DNA from: Cyanobacterium sp. uoEpiScrs1
GTDB lineage: Bacteria; Cyanobacteriota; Cyanobacteriia; Cyanobacteriales; Microcystaceae
NCBI RefSeq assembly: GCF_947331815.1
Contig: NZ_OX373462.1
Span: 2,273,362 to 2,337,361, forward strand
Length of the DNA: 64,000 nt
Direction: 5' to 3'
In this document: positions 1-8,944 of the stretch, in pieces
How the letters are laid out: every line of letters begins with the position of its first letter
Position numbering within the stretch: position 1 is the first letter of the stretch
The notes under the pieces: model-generated
The model's input: the letters and a program-made list of their open reading frames with translations, nothing else
What the model was told of the DNA's origin: nothing
Databases searched by the model: none
Made by a program: the position numbers and the translations under genes

Positions 1-245
1 GCAGGCTCTTTAATACCAGTGATAGGATTTTCTGAAATTAGCCCTTCATAAGTGTATTGAAATATACTCGGAGAAGAACTATTAAGTACAGCATTAAAAG
101 TTTTAGGATCACTTATCCAAGAAAAAACTGCTTGATTAGTATTTTCTCTTGTAGTACAACTTGTTAGAGGCAAAAAACATAAAAAAATGATTATAAAAGT
201 TAGACCTCGTTTATATATAAAAGTAACCAAATTCTGTAATCCCAT
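1..245 (-). CDS. Peptide ABC transporter substrate-binding lipoprotein, N-terminal part (cut by window edge)
   Basis: Reading leftward from the ATG at 245, 81 codons stay open to the window edge. The product starts with a short positively charged stretch and a hydrophobic segment ending in a lipobox (LTSC), so it should be cleaved and lipid-anchored outside the inner membrane. The mature part has the FSWxSDPKTFNxxLN...YEGL pattern typical of the N-terminus of family 5 solute-binding proteins (DppA/OppA type), which hand oligopeptides or similar solutes to an ABC permease. Most of the gene lies outside the window, so intactness cannot be judged. The start is 33 bases from the stop codon of the next gene on the same strand (folC ends at 279; this gene begins at 245), so the two may be co-transcribed. 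Confidence 0.75.
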   Translation of the reverse strand, partial: MGLQNLVTFIYKRGLTFIIIFLCFLPLTSCTTRENTNQAVFSWISDPKTFNAVLNSSSPSIFQYTYEGLISENPITGIKEP

Positions 246-278
246 AAAATTATTTATTTAATAATTTACTTTAGTTAA

Positions 279-1538
279 TCATTTTATCTGATTAACAGGA
301 CTCATAGCAAAAGTTTCTTTAAGAAAGTAACCAATCAAATAAAGAGAACCACAAAGGACAATTGTCTGCTCAGCATCATCAACAGCTCTGTCTAACGCTT
401 GAAAAACATTAGAAAATATTTGAATATCATTCAACTGAGAACAAATTTTATTTGCCAATAATGCTAAGTCTTCTGGGTTTGCAGTTTGATGATCAGGAAC
501 AGGAACTAAGTACAAATTATTCTGTGGTTGCAACAAAGCTTCAAAAATTTTATCGTGATCTTTTGTTGATAAAATTCCCATTACCCAAGTAATAGGTTTA
601 TGTAATGTATCTACATACTCTCGCAGAGCCGCGGCAGCGGCTCCATTATGTGCGCCATCAATTAAAATAGAAACACCACGCCATTTTATCCAATGTAATC
701 TTCCCGGCCACTGAGTATTTCTCATTCCTTTTTGAATAGCAGATAATGAAATTTTCCATCCTTTTTCTTGTAATATTTTTGATGTTGCGATAGCTAAAGC
801 AGAATTCATTAATTGAATTTTTCCTAATAGAGGTAAGGGATAGCTAATATCTTGGTATTGACCCCAATTTTTTCTGGTTAATAAGGCAGGTTTTACCCAT
901 AAAGAAGGACAATTTAATTCTTTAATACGGGTTTTAATAACTGTTTCTGCTTCTAACGGAAGTTGTCCAATAATAGCAGGACATTTCGGTTTTAAAATAC
1001 CTCCCTTCTCATAAGCAATATCAGCTAGTGTTGGACCTAATACTTGCCAATGTTCTCTACTAATAGACGTAATAATTGTAACTAAAGGGTTATTGCAAAC
1101 GTTAGTTGCATCTAGCCGTCCTCCTAGTCCCACTTCAAGAACAGCAACCTCTACTTTTTTTTGAGCGAAATAAGCCAACGCTGTTGCAGTCATTACCTCA
1201 AATATACTTGGTTGGTTTTTATAGGAAAGACTTAAGTTTTTAACTTTAACAATAATCTTTTCAAAGTCTGTTTCAGAAATAGGTTTATTATCAATACAAA
1301 TTCTCTCTGTGGGGCAGACCAAATGAGGAGAAGTGTAACGTCCTACCCGGTAACCAGCTTCGGTTAATATAGAAGCAATATAAGCACAAACAGATCCCTT
1401 ACCATTACTTCCTCCAACATGAATAATAGGAAAACAATGATGGGGGTTATTTAAGGATTTCAATAGAGCTTGAATTTTGTCTAACCCTAAAGTTACTCCA
1501 ATAAGTCCAAAAGATTGTAGCAAAGAGTGAATAGCCAC
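279..1538 (-). CDS. folC: Bifunctional dihydrofolate synthase / folylpolyglutamate synthase
   Basis: FolC adds glutamate to dihydropteroate and then to reduced folates in an ATP-dependent ligase reaction. The 419-residue protein is full length for the family. The Mur-ligase-type P-loop GSNGKGS lies at residues 43-49 and the EVGLGGRLDATN signature near residue 137. A central-domain ligand motif (DGAHN) follows near residue 295. The start context (LLQSFGLIGVTLGL) matches the usual N-terminus, so the ATG at 1538 is accepted. The gene reads into the peptide-binding lipoprotein downstream. It is divergent from the aldo/keto reductase, with a 492-base gap holding a long hairpin and a glyA-like relic. 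Folate made here serves SHMT (glyA), which is also in the window. Confidence 0.95.
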   Translation of the reverse strand: MAIHSLLQSFGLIGVTLGLDKIQALLKSLNNPHHCFPIIHVGGSNGKGSVCAYIASILTEAGYRVGRYTSPHLVCPTERICIDNKPISETDFEKIIVKVKNLSLSYKNQPSIFEVMTATALAYFAQKKVEVAVLEVGLGGRLDATNVCNNPLVTIITSISREHWQVLGPTLADIAYEKGGILKPKCPAIIGQLPLEAETVIKTRIKELNCPSLWVKPALLTRKNWGQYQDISYPLPLLGKIQLMNSALAIATSKILQEKGWKISLSAIQKGMRNTQWPGRLHWIKWRGVSILIDGAHNGAAAAALREYVDTLHKPITWVMGILSTKDHDKIFEALLQPQNNLYLVPVPDHQTANPEDLALLANKICSQLNDIQIFSNVFQALDRAVDDAEQTIVLCGSLYLIGYFLKETFAMSPVNQIK

Positions 1539-1778
1539 TTAGTTTAAGTATCCATCATAATTTGTAAGTAAGCAACTATTAACTTAACACTCTTTAATAC
1601 ACTTCTCTGAAATCAGAATAATGTTTTTACTTCTAGCTTTCTGGCAGTCAACTTATACATTTTTATTTGTAATATTCGAAGAATCCTTTTGTTTTGTTTT
1701 TTAACTTAATTTAAGTTATCATTAATAGGTCAATAATTAATTAAATAGTGATTTTTAGTTAATTTTACAGAATGCAAT

Positions 1779-1825
1779 AAATATAAATAGATATTTTTTG
1801 ACACCAAAAATATCTATTTATATTT
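1779..1825. terminator. Long perfect stem-loop, terminator-like
   Basis: Two 20-base arms (1779-1798 and 1806-1825) are perfect inverted complements with a 7-base loop. The right arm runs into a T-rich stretch on the plus strand, and the left side is A-rich, so it could stop transcription in either direction. It does not follow any living gene: both neighbours are transcribed away from it. It may be the surviving terminator of the lost glyA-like gene beside it. Confidence 0.55.
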
Positions 1826-1854
1826 TATTTTTTATAGAAATAGATTAAAAACCT

Positions 1855-1935
1855 TGTTTTGCAAGAAGTCTATTAAGTTGATTGCCTAGGACTCTCGAAT
1901 TAACGATGATCTGTACTGAATACGTTTGAGATAAA
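1855..1935 (-). pseudogene. Relic fragment of a glyA-like (SHMT) gene
   Basis: Bases 1878-1922 align with 6135-6179 inside the intact glyA on the same strand, 38 of 45 bases identical by my hand alignment. The minus-strand translation keeps the reading frame: YSVQIIVNSRVLGNQL here against [16 protein letters not shown] in GlyA. Outside this core I could not extend the match. It is either the last piece of a second SHMT gene or a decayed partial copy of glyA. Confidence 0.6.
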
Positions 1936-2030
1936 AATTTTAAAGACTGCTAGCTACCAGTTCTATTTACTTAGTCTAGGGAAGTTAATATTGTCTACTA
2001 TAGATTATAGATGCATCATCTAAAAATATT

Positions 2031-3212
2031 ATGAAGTACAGACGATTTGGCAGAACTGAATTTAAAATGCCTATTTTTTCTTGTGGTGGAATGCGCTATC
2101 AATATAAATGGAAAGATTTTCCTTTGAAAGATATTCCTAATGATAATCAGCATAATTTAGAACAAACTATTCGTCGTTCTTTAGAGATAGGAATCAATCA
2201 TATAGAAACGGCTCGAGCTTATGGTACATCTGAAGTACAATTAGGACAGATTTTACCGAAATTACCTAGAGAAAAATTAATTATTCAAACAAAAGTTATT
2301 CCAAAAGGAGGAATAATAGAATTCAACAGTAAGTTCAATCAGGGACTATCATTACTAAACATAGACTATGTTGATTTGTTAGGAATTCATGGAATTAATA
2401 CCCTAGAAATTCTCGAATCTTGTGTCCGTCCAGGGGGTTATATAGAAGAAGCTAAAAAATTACAAAAACAAGGAAAAATAAGATTTATTGGTTTCTCAAC
2501 GCATGGTTCTACAGATGTTATTATTAGAGCCATTAATACTAACTATTTTGACTATGTTAATCTACATTGGTATTATATCAATCAAGATAATTGGAAAGCT
2601 GTAAAAGCTGCAGAGAAACATGATATGGGACTATTTGTTATTAGTCCTTCTGACAAGGGCGGTAAGCTCTACGATCCCCCACAAAAGTTAGTAGAACTCT
2701 GCCAACCTTTAAGTCCTATAGTCTTTAATGACTTATTTTGTTTGTCTCATCCTCAAATTCATACATTGAGTGTAGGAGCTTCTTGCCCTAAGGATTTTGA
2801 TGAACATTTAAAGACATTATCTTATTTAGATAATCCTCATAAAATATTAACTATAATTCTTCAAAAGTTAGAAAAAGAATGTATTAAAACTCTGGGAGAA
2901 ACTTGGTATAAAACTTGGTATCTTGGTTTGCCAAGTCAAGATCAAACGCCAGGGAATATTAATATCCCGGTAATTCTATGGCTGAGAAATTTAGCACTTG
3001 CCTATGATATGATTGACTATGGAATTATGAGGTACAATCTGCTAGGAAATGGAGGACACTGGTTTCCAGGACAAAATGCTGAGCGAGTTAAGGAATTCGA
3101 TTTAAAACCATGTTTAATTCATAGCCCCCATCAAGATAAAATTCCTGATTTGTTGGTAGAAACTCATCAGTTGTTAGGCGGTGAATCAGTAAAACGTCTG
3201 TCTCAAATGTAG
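2031..3212 (+). CDS. Aldo/keto reductase, cyanobacterial 390-residue type
   Basis: The N-terminal two thirds is an aldo/keto reductase (beta/alpha)8 barrel that would reduce carbonyls with NADPH. The start MKYRRFGRTEFKMP, the catalytic-Tyr segment ARAYG (Tyr64), Lys88 in QTKVIP and the GIHG strand are visible. The C-terminal extension (about residue 285 on, with CIKTLGETWYKTWYLGLP and YNLLGNGGHWFPG) is typical of a subgroup common in cyanobacteria. The related ferredoxin-like subgroup carries an Fe-S cysteine cluster that I do not see here. Length (393) is normal. The natural substrate is unknown. A hairpin terminator follows 86 bases after the stop. Confidence 0.88.
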   Translation: MKYRRFGRTEFKMPIFSCGGMRYQYKWKDFPLKDIPNDNQHNLEQTIRRSLEIGINHIETARAYGTSEVQLGQILPKLPREKLIIQTKVIPKGGIIEFNSKFNQGLSLLNIDYVDLLGIHGINTLEILESCVRPGGYIEEAKKLQKQGKIRFIGFSTHGSTDVIIRAINTNYFDYVNLHWYYINQDNWKAVKAAEKHDMGLFVISPSDKGGKLYDPPQKLVELCQPLSPIVFNDLFCLSHPQIHTLSVGASCPKDFDEHLKTLSYLDNPHKILTIILQKLEKECIKTLGETWYKTWYLGLPSQDQTPGNINIPVILWLRNLALAYDMIDYGIMRYNLLGNGGHWFPGQNAERVKEFDLKPCLIHSPHQDKIPDLLVETHQLLGGESVKRLSQM

Positions 3213-3297
3213 ATAGTTGATATTTTTCTTGTTTCTCTTTATCTCGTTAATAAATATGATGAGTAATCAAGAACGTAAACCTATTTTATTAATATAT

Positions 3298-3322
3298 AAA
3301 GATACTAACGCTTAGTATCTTT
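3298..3322 (+). terminator. Hairpin terminator after the aldo/keto reductase
   Basis: Eleven-base perfect arms (3298-3308 and 3312-3322) with a 3-base loop; the right arm ends in TTT. Its position just downstream of the reductase stop fits Rho-independent termination, though the T tract is short. Confidence 0.6.
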
Positions 3323-3354
3323 ATGTCTACAGGATTAATCATATTTTAGTCCAT

Positions 3355-3965
3355 TTAATTACGTTTCACCACAAGATGCAAATTATGGCAATAGGGAATA
3401 TAGGTTTATAGCAAAGCCTTTATTCCGGATGGTAGATGACAGTTTTTTAGTGCAGATTAATTTATCTGCCACGGAGTACTATTTTGCCCAGTCATGATGT
3501 CTAAATTAGTATCCAAGGAATATACTAATTTAGAGAGGAAGTGAAAAGGCAATGTTTTGGTCAGTTTTACGATAGAAAATATCAAAAAATTGTGAATAAC
3601 TAACCATGATGGGATAGTGGAGAGAGCCTATCGTAAAAATCATACATAAATACATCAAATCTATTTTAATAATCTTTATGTAGAGTTAATTATTACTGAT
3701 CCTCTAGCATTATTAGAACTACTAACAAACAATAGAATGTTATTGGTTTTAACTTGAGATGATTTATCAGCCTTAAAGTTTTAGAGAACTCATGATAGTC
3801 TGATCGGAATCTATTGCCCTAGCGGAATTACTTACAGATATCTGTGCAATAAATACACTGTGAACAGTGTCCCTCTAGTTTCTTATATTTCTAATTGTAT
3901 TTCTAGTGATAGTTTTTCTGCTATTTACTCTCTGTTCAAAATATTATGTAAATATAAAAACTGAT
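3355..3965 (+). pseudogene. Unidentified protein-coding gene with stops and frameshifts
   Basis: Successive plus-strand stretches read as normal protein. They run from SPQDANYGNREYRF (3368 on) through VDDSFLVQINLSATEYYF to FGQFYDRKYQKIV (after a frameshift), then AYRKNHT, LYVELIITDPLALLELL (about 3675-3725) and DDLSALKF. They are broken by several stops and at least one frameshift. The total is about 200 codons in the same direction and roughly the right order, so this is one decayed gene rather than chance. I do not recognise the family. It lies downstream of the aldo/keto reductase but is separated from it by a terminator. Confidence 0.6.
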
Positions 3966-4565
3966 ACCATGATAGTGGACCAGCTATCGTTTAGAAAATA
4001 ACTAAGGAGTTTACGTGTTATCGATAGAAAAATTTTACTAGAGCTTTTTAAAACACCTATCTATATCCGTATACGTAACATAATTGATACTAGAATTTAT
4101 ATTTATAATCTTTTTTTAGATTTGCACAGATTTAGGACATATTGTCCCTGGGGGTATCTATTTAGGTTTAAAAATTTATAAACTATTGATTTAAATAATT
4201 TATAAATTTTATTGTCTGCTTTAAATTTAATTTAAAGAATATTTAACTTTTAATCATTACCTCTGTAAGTGTGCAGTAATACTGGACCTGCCGTAGTTTA
4301 ATCTACATAAGTAGAACGAAGTATATAATTTGTAAATTTTAGTACTAGGCAGTTGTTAATATTTTTAACTCCAACCATAACTATGACTATTATTTATATG
4401 ATCAATGTTATCTAATAAAAATCGTGGTTGATATCAATATTATTATTTCTATCAAACTCAATAAGACAGCTTTCTTAATTTAGTTTTGATTATCTCAAAG
4501 TCATTTGCTTACCATTCTTAATGATAAGTTTTCTTTCTCTTTTTCTTTTACTCTCGTACTTCTTC

Positions 4566-5666
4566 TTATATTTTACGACTCTTACTCCACGCTTGCCAGC
4601 CTACATACACCAACAAAAAGGTTGATCCGGTAGCAAAGCCCCAACCACTAGGAATATTGGAAAATCCTAAGGCCAAACTTCCCACCCATAACGTCAACGA
4701 GTAGATGAACAACACCGTTAAACGATGGGAAATACCTGCATTAATTAAACGATGATGTAAATGACGTTTATCAGCACTGAAAGGAGATTTTCCTTGACTT
4801 AAACGTGAGATGATAACTGCTGACATATCCACAATGGGGACAGCTAATACCAAAAAGGGTAATAGAACTGCTGTTACTGCTACCGTCGTCACAGCTGCTA
4901 TTTTTACCAAACCGATTACCCCTACTCCAGCAAGGGTAAATCCCATAAAATAGGCCCCACCATCTCCCATAAAAATTTGAGCGGGGTTGAAGTTATAACG
5001 AAGAAATCCTAATGCTCCTCCAGCAAGGGCTGCAGCAATTAAAGCGGCAGCAGGTTGAGCCATAAATAGAGTTAACACCAACATCACAACAGCAGAAATT
5101 CCGCATCCTCCAGCTGCTAGACCATCCAATCCATCAATCCAATTAATTGCATTAGCCATCCCTACTAACCAAATGACCGTTAGTAAAAGACTTAATCCAT
5201 CATTAATCTGGATTAACCCCCCAAATGGAATAGAAAAGAAATCGATACGCACTCCGACTCCCCAAGCAGCACTGGCAACAACTGTTTGGATAATCAAACG
5301 GGACAGAGGACTTAAATTAAATAGATCGTCAGCTAATCCAATTAGAAAAAAGCATACTCCTCCTAAGGTTACCCCCAAAATTTCCCATTCTTTATCGGGG
5401 GGGAGCCAACCAAACCCCCCTAACCCCCAAACCACTAGTAACGCGGTAATAGTTCCAGTAAAGATAGATACTCCCCCTAAACGCACCATAGGACGTTCGT
5501 GCATCTTCCGCCCATTAGGTTTATCAACATAACCTGTTTTTAAACCAATTTGATTGATGAGGGGAGTCATCGACCAAACGACAATCATAGCAATCAGAAA
5601 AGCAACAATATGGAATAATTCTGCTGGTGGGATGGGCATGAGTTTAGCTAACGCGCCGGGAGTCAC
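4566..5666 (-). CDS. MraY/WecA-family undecaprenyl-phosphate sugar-1-phosphate transferase
   Basis: This is an integral membrane enzyme that transfers a HexNAc-1-phosphate from a UDP-sugar to undecaprenyl phosphate, starting an envelope polysaccharide. The 366-residue protein has about ten hydrophobic spans. Family motifs appear in order: DKPNGRKMHERP (48-59), the Asp pair in LADDL (about 111-115), NAINWIDGLDGLAAG (about 171-185), FMGDGGAYFMG (about 231) and the His-rich loop KRHLHHRL (about 300). The His-rich loop and the C-terminus favour the WecA/TagO side over true MraY. An upstream ATG at 5666 is used; the inner Met at residue 10 is an alternative. It follows glyA on the same strand with a 99-base gap. 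Confidence 0.9.
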   Translation of the reverse strand: MTPGALAKLMPIPPAELFHIVAFLIAMIVVWSMTPLINQIGLKTGYVDKPNGRKMHERPMVRLGGVSIFTGTITALLVVWGLGGFGWLPPDKEWEILGVTLGGVCFFLIGLADDLFNLSPLSRLIIQTVVASAAWGVGVRIDFFSIPFGGLIQINDGLSLLLTVIWLVGMANAINWIDGLDGLAAGGCGISAVVMLVLTLFMAQPAAALIAAALAGGALGFLRYNFNPAQIFMGDGGAYFMGFTLAGVGVIGLVKIAAVTTVAVTAVLLPFLVLAVPIVDMSAVIISRLSQGKSPFSADKRHLHHRLINAGISHRLTVLFIYSLTLWVGSLALGFSNIPSGWGFATGSTFLLVYVGWQAWSKSRKI

Positions 5667-5765
5667 ATTTGAAAAAGTTTACCCCACGTTACTCTATTTT
5701 CGTTAGGGGTGTAAACGACCTTAGAAATCAGAAGTAAAGTCAGGCTAAAACGGAGATGGGAATGC

Positions 5766-7037
5766 TCAGATGGGAATAGTCACATGAGAATACAACGGGA
5801 AGTGGTCACATAGAGATTTAACTCTACCTAAACAGTTTTGTTTAACCTGCTCTTCTCCTTTAGAGAGAATAAAATCAGCGATAATATCGCCAATTTCCTT
5901 AAATTGTTCTTCCTTCATTCCCCTCGTTGTTAATGCAGGAGTTCCCAATCGTAACCCACTGGTGACAAAAGGCGATTCAGTATCAAATGGGACAGTATTC
6001 TTGTTTGCAGTAATGTTAATCTCACTAACTAAGCGATCAGCTTCTTTGCCAGTCATTCCTACAGATCGTAAATCCACTAACATCAAATGGTTATCTGTAC
6101 CGTTTGATACTAATTTAAACCCCCGTGTCATCAATTGATTGGCTAGGACTTTTGCATTAACAATGACCTGTCCTGAATAAGCTTTGAATTCGGGCTTGAG
6201 AGCTTCTCCAAAGGAGACTCCCTTTGCCGCAATTACGTGTTCCAATGGACCCCCTTGAATTCCTGGGAAAACTGCTTTATCAAATTTTTTCCCTAGGTCA
6301 ACATCACGGGTTAATATTAACCCTCCTCTAGGTCCTCTGAGAGTTTTATGAGTAGTAGTCGTTACAACATCGCAATGGGGAACAGGATTAGGATGATGTC
6401 CACTAGCTACCAATCCTGCAATGTGGGCAATATCAGCCATTAAGTAGGCTCCTACTTCATCGGCAATTGTTCTAAATTTTTCAAAGTCAATAATTCTAGG
6501 ATAAGCAGAATAGCCGCAAATAATCACTCGCGGACGTTTTTTAAGAACTAACTCCCTAATTTGGTCATAGTCAAGCCTTTCTGTATCCGGGTTAACTCCA
6601 TAGTGGCATACCTCAAACCATTTCCCAGAAACGTTAACAGGGGAACCATGAGTTAAATGACCTCCGTGAGATAAATCCATCCCCATAATGGTGTCGCCAG
6701 GGTTTAGAAGAGCTAAAAAGACAGCGAAATTGGCTTGTGCCCCCGAATGGGGTTGGACATTAGCATGAGCTGCCCCAAACAACTTTTTAGCCCTGTCAAT
6801 AGCTAACTGTTCCGCACGATCCACAAATTCGCAACCACCATAATAACGTTTTTGTGGTAGTCCCTCTGCATATTTATTGGTTAATATAGAACCTTGGACT
6901 GCTAAAACTGCCGGAGAAGTAAAATTTTCACTCGCAATTAACTCCAGATGTTCCCGTTGACGTTGAAGTTCTAAGTGAATAATTTCAGCCATTACTGAAT
7001 CACTTTGGGCTAAGAAATCTAAGTTAGTATTAGTCAC
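5766..7037 (-). CDS. glyA: Serine hydroxymethyltransferase
   Basis: SHMT converts serine plus tetrahydrofolate to glycine plus methylene-tetrahydrofolate, using PLP. The 423 residues are full length. Visible are [12 protein letters not shown] near the N-terminus, [11 protein letters not shown] (63-73), HSGAQAN (97-103) and the PLP-lysine segment [13 protein letters not shown] with Lys231. The start at 7037 gives [14 protein letters not shown], a normal cyanobacterial N-terminus. All catalytic segments are intact. A 45-base stretch of this gene has a decayed second copy near 1.9 kb. Confidence 0.97.
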   Translation of the reverse strand: MTNTNLDFLAQSDSVMAEIIHLELQRQREHLELIASENFTSPAVLAVQGSILTNKYAEGLPQKRYYGGCEFVDRAEQLAIDRAKKLFGAAHANVQPHSGAQANFAVFLALLNPGDTIMGMDLSHGGHLTHGSPVNVSGKWFEVCHYGVNPDTERLDYDQIRELVLKKRPRVIICGYSAYPRIIDFEKFRTIADEVGAYLMADIAHIAGLVASGHHPNPVPHCDVVTTTTHKTLRGPRGGLILTRDVDLGKKFDKAVFPGIQGGPLEHVIAAKGVSFGEALKPEFKAYSGQVIVNAKVLANQLMTRGFKLVSNGTDNHLMLVDLRSVGMTGKEADRLVSEINITANKNTVPFDTESPFVTSGLRLGTPALTTRGMKEEQFKEIGDIIADFILSKGEEQVKQNCLGRVKSLCDHFPLYSHVTIPI

Positions 7038-7314
7038 TGTTGTTTAATCCTTTTTATGTTAGAAAACAATATCCCAGAACCATCCATTATAGTAAATTTA
7101 AATTTGGCGGCAAACTAAGCCAGAAAAACTTAAGAATCCTAATAAAAATCATGAAGACAGATAATTTATAGAGATTAAAATGGTTAATACTCTAATTAAG
7201 AGTTATCTAGAAACTTCGTAGAAAATAGTTAAGCTATGTGGCGATTTAGGGAATTGAAGTTAGATCTTACTACTTAATCTACTACAATATATCCAATATA
7301 TATTGAGGAGCGGT

Positions 7315-7319
7315 GGAGG
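7315..7319 (+). promoter_or_regulatory. Strong ribosome-binding site for the small Cys protein
   Basis: GGAGG ending six bases before the ATG at 7326. It decides the start of this small gene and supports that it is translated. Confidence 0.7.
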
Positions 7320-7325
7320 TATTGT

Positions 7326-7526
7326 ATGTTGGTTATCCTGACTCAGGAAAATGTTTTATCAGCACAGACAGTCTGTCAAGACTGTCTGTTAGCGGATCAT
7401 CAGGGATTACCTCGCTGGAAACAGGGAACACTCGGCTGTAGGTCTTCTCTTGATAAAAATTTGGACACTCATCAGCCAAAACATTATCAATGTCAAATGG
7501 GCTTTCAAATTGTTGAAGTCGAATAA
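7326..7526 (+). CDS. Small conserved cyanobacterial Cys-containing protein
   Basis: A 66-residue protein with a good GGAGG ribosome-binding site at 7315-7319, seven bases before the ATG. It carries CQDC near residues 17-20, LPRWKQGTLGC, and a late QCQMGF. From memory, short proteins of this pattern (VCQDCLLADxxGLPRW) recur in unicellular cyanobacteria as uncharacterised proteins. The four cysteines (CxxC plus two later) could bind a metal, which is inference. It is divergent from glyA. The strong Shine-Dalgarno sequence and conserved pattern make it a real gene despite its size. Confidence 0.75.
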   Translation: MLVILTQENVLSAQTVCQDCLLADHQGLPRWKQGTLGCRSSLDKNLDTHQPKHYQCQMGFQIVEVE

Positions 7527-7593
7527 TTTTTAAGATAATCAAATTCCAATCACATATTTGCGCCACTTGTGATTGAGATATCTTTTGATATAT

Positions 7594-7624
7594 TTGACAA
7601 GTTAAAAATGTAGACTTCTATAAG
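7594..7624 (+). promoter_or_regulatory. Sigma-70-type promoter of the structured RNA candidate
   Basis: A perfect TTGACA lies at 7594-7599, followed by either TCTATA (7617-7622, 17-base spacer) or TATAAG (7619-7624, 19-base spacer). The expected start point, about 7630, coincides with the first base of the long-range stem described next. Confidence 0.5.
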
Positions 7625-7629
7625 AACAA

Positions 7630-7750
7630 CGAGGGAGACAGTTTATATTCATGTTCGCTTCTTTTGGGGGACGATGTCTTTTTTTAGAGTACAATGAATA
7701 TAAGCAGTAACTAGGTTTTTCCTAACCTCTCCCTCGCCTCGTAAACGAGT
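7630..7750 (+). ncRNA. Candidate structured small RNA (6S-like rod)
   Basis: CGAGGGAGA at 7630-7638 pairs perfectly with 7728-7736 about 90 bases downstream. Inside it, 7643-7652 pairs perfectly (10 bp) with 7694-7703. A small hairpin (AGGTT/AACCT, 7713-7728) can form on the 3' side of the internal loop. A 4-bp hairpin (7738-7749) and an AT-rich run follow. Together with the TTGACA promoter just upstream this suggests a transcribed rod-shaped RNA of about 110-125 nt. A rod with a central bubble resembles 6S RNA, but cyanobacterial 6S RNA is usually longer (about 185 nt) and I cannot confirm family membership. A 19-codon reading frame (7651-7710) lies inside and may be chance. Confidence 0.45.
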
Positions 7751-8194
7751 TATAATATAATTTGACGTTAATTGTTCTTCCTAATAGTTGCTGCGCTCAC
7801 GTCAATGATATTGCATTGAGTTAGAAAAATTTTGTTGTAAGGAATTCGAATATATTGGCGTATAAAGAAAAAAGATTAACAGAGTTTTAAATGATTACTA
7901 CAGCTTCTACATTGGTTTCTATTTTTTGTAGACTTTGTTTTTTTTATATCAGTTCATCTTTATAGCTCTTTTGATTTGACTTATTTGAGCTTGTTTAAGA
8001 TACATAGCTATCAAAGTTGACAACATTAAATACTATTTCTGACACATATAGGTAGATATGGTAATTGTGAGAAAAGTTGTGTATTTAATAATATTACTTT
8101 AATAACTTTGACTCCTTGTTGATAGAAATCTCTCGAGATAATAATAGGATTAGGATAGAATAAGGACCTATATTGTTAGAATAGGAGACCCTCG
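7751..8194. other. AT-rich leader upstream of cysE
   Basis: No gene is supported here. A 25-codon frame (MITTASTLVSIF..., from about 7891) reads as a hydrophobic peptide but has no ribosome-binding site and no family I recognise. The cysE ribosome-binding site (GGAG near 8183) lies at the end of the stretch. Confidence 0.4.
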
Positions 8195-8944
8195 GTGTTA
8201 TCTTCTCTCATTGTTGACTTTCGCATCATCTTTGAGCGTGACCCCGCAGCCCGTAATTGGGTAGAGGTCCTTGTTTGTTATCCAGGTCTACAAGCCTTAG
8301 TTTGCCATCGTTTTGCTCATCTCCTATATTGCCTTGGCTGTCCTTTTATACCCAGATTTATTTCCCATCTAGGTCGCTTTTTGACCGGCATTGAGATTCA
8401 CCCGGGAGCAAAAATTGCCCAAGGAGTGTTTATTGATCATGGAATGGGGGTAGTTATTGGGGAAACTGCCATTATTGGAGATAATAGCCTGATTTATCAG
8501 GGAGTTACTTTGGGAGGAACTGGCAAAGTAACAGGCAAACGTCATCCTACTCTTGGTAAGAATGTAGTAGTTGGGGCGGGTGCCAAAATTCTTGGTAATC
8601 TAGAAATTGGTAACAATGTCCGAATTGGTGCAGGATCAGTGGTCCTACGAGATGTTCCCTCCGATTGTACTGTGGTCGGAATTCCAGGACGCATAATTCA
8701 TCAATCAGGGGTTCGAGTGAATCCTTTAGGGCATAATAATCTTCCTGATTCAGAAGCAAAAGTAGTACGATTGTTGCTAGACCGTATTGAATCTTTAGAA
8801 CGAGAAGTTCAAAAATTAAAACAAGATATTAAGGAAGATAAATCTAGAGACTGGGACTCAGTAGCTACCGAGTCTTCTACTCCTATTCATTATTATAGTT
8901 TGAGAGATAAAGAGATTGAAGAGTTTCTCAATGATGTAGAATAA
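8195..8944 (+). CDS. cysE: Serine O-acetyltransferase
   Basis: CysE makes O-acetylserine from serine and acetyl-CoA, the carbon skeleton for cysteine. The protein has a helical N-terminal domain ([14 protein letters not shown]) and a left-handed beta-helix of hexapeptide repeats (about 68-165). The catalytic Asp-His pair is in [12 protein letters not shown] (Asp81-His82), followed by the GGTGK loop. A C-terminal charged helix (about 185-225) is longer than in the E. coli enzyme, as in other cyanobacteria. The start is a GTG at 8195 preceded by AGGAG; no in-frame ATG gives a better N-terminus. The gene stands alone and uses serine, as glyA also does. Confidence 0.95.
   Translation: MLSSLIVDFRIIFERDPAARNWVEVLVCYPGLQALVCHRFAHLLYCLGCPFIPRFISHLGRFLTGIEIHPGAKIAQGVFIDHGMGVVIGETAIIGDNSLIYQGVTLGGTGKVTGKRHPTLGKNVVVGAGAKILGNLEIGNNVRIGAGSVVLRDVPSDCTVVGIPGRIIHQSGVRVNPLGHNNLPDSEAKVVRLLLDRIESLEREVQKLKQDIKEDKSRDWDSVATESSTPIHYYSLRDKEIEEFLNDVE

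Larger units (their letters stand above)
1539..2030. other. Divergent spacer with a hairpin and a gene relic
   Basis: This is the gap between the divergent folC and aldo/keto reductase genes. It is AT-rich, with no open gene. It contains a 20-bp perfect stem-loop at 1779-1825 and a short decayed glyA-like stretch at about 1855-1935 (both listed separately). The promoters of both flanking genes should lie here, but I could not assign clear -35/-10 pairs. Confidence 0.6.
3213..4565. other. Long gap with a decayed gene
   Basis: No intact gene is present in these 1.35 kb. The first part holds a readable pseudogene on the plus strand (3355-3965, separate entry). From about 3966 to 4200 there are shorter plus-strand stretches that still read as protein (for example YHDSGPAIV near 3965 and DLGHIVPGGIYLGLK near 4130), interrupted by stops. 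They could be the tail of the same gene or another one. The remainder to 4565 is AT-rich with nothing I can name. Confidence 0.55.

Noticed and set aside
5173..5532. 119-codon plus-strand frame
   Set aside because: It lies entirely opposite the well-supported sugar-phosphate transferase gene and has the composition expected of an antisense frame.
7333..7566. 77-codon minus-strand frame
   Set aside because: It overlaps the small Cys protein, which has a strong ribosome-binding site and a conserved pattern; the minus frame has neither.
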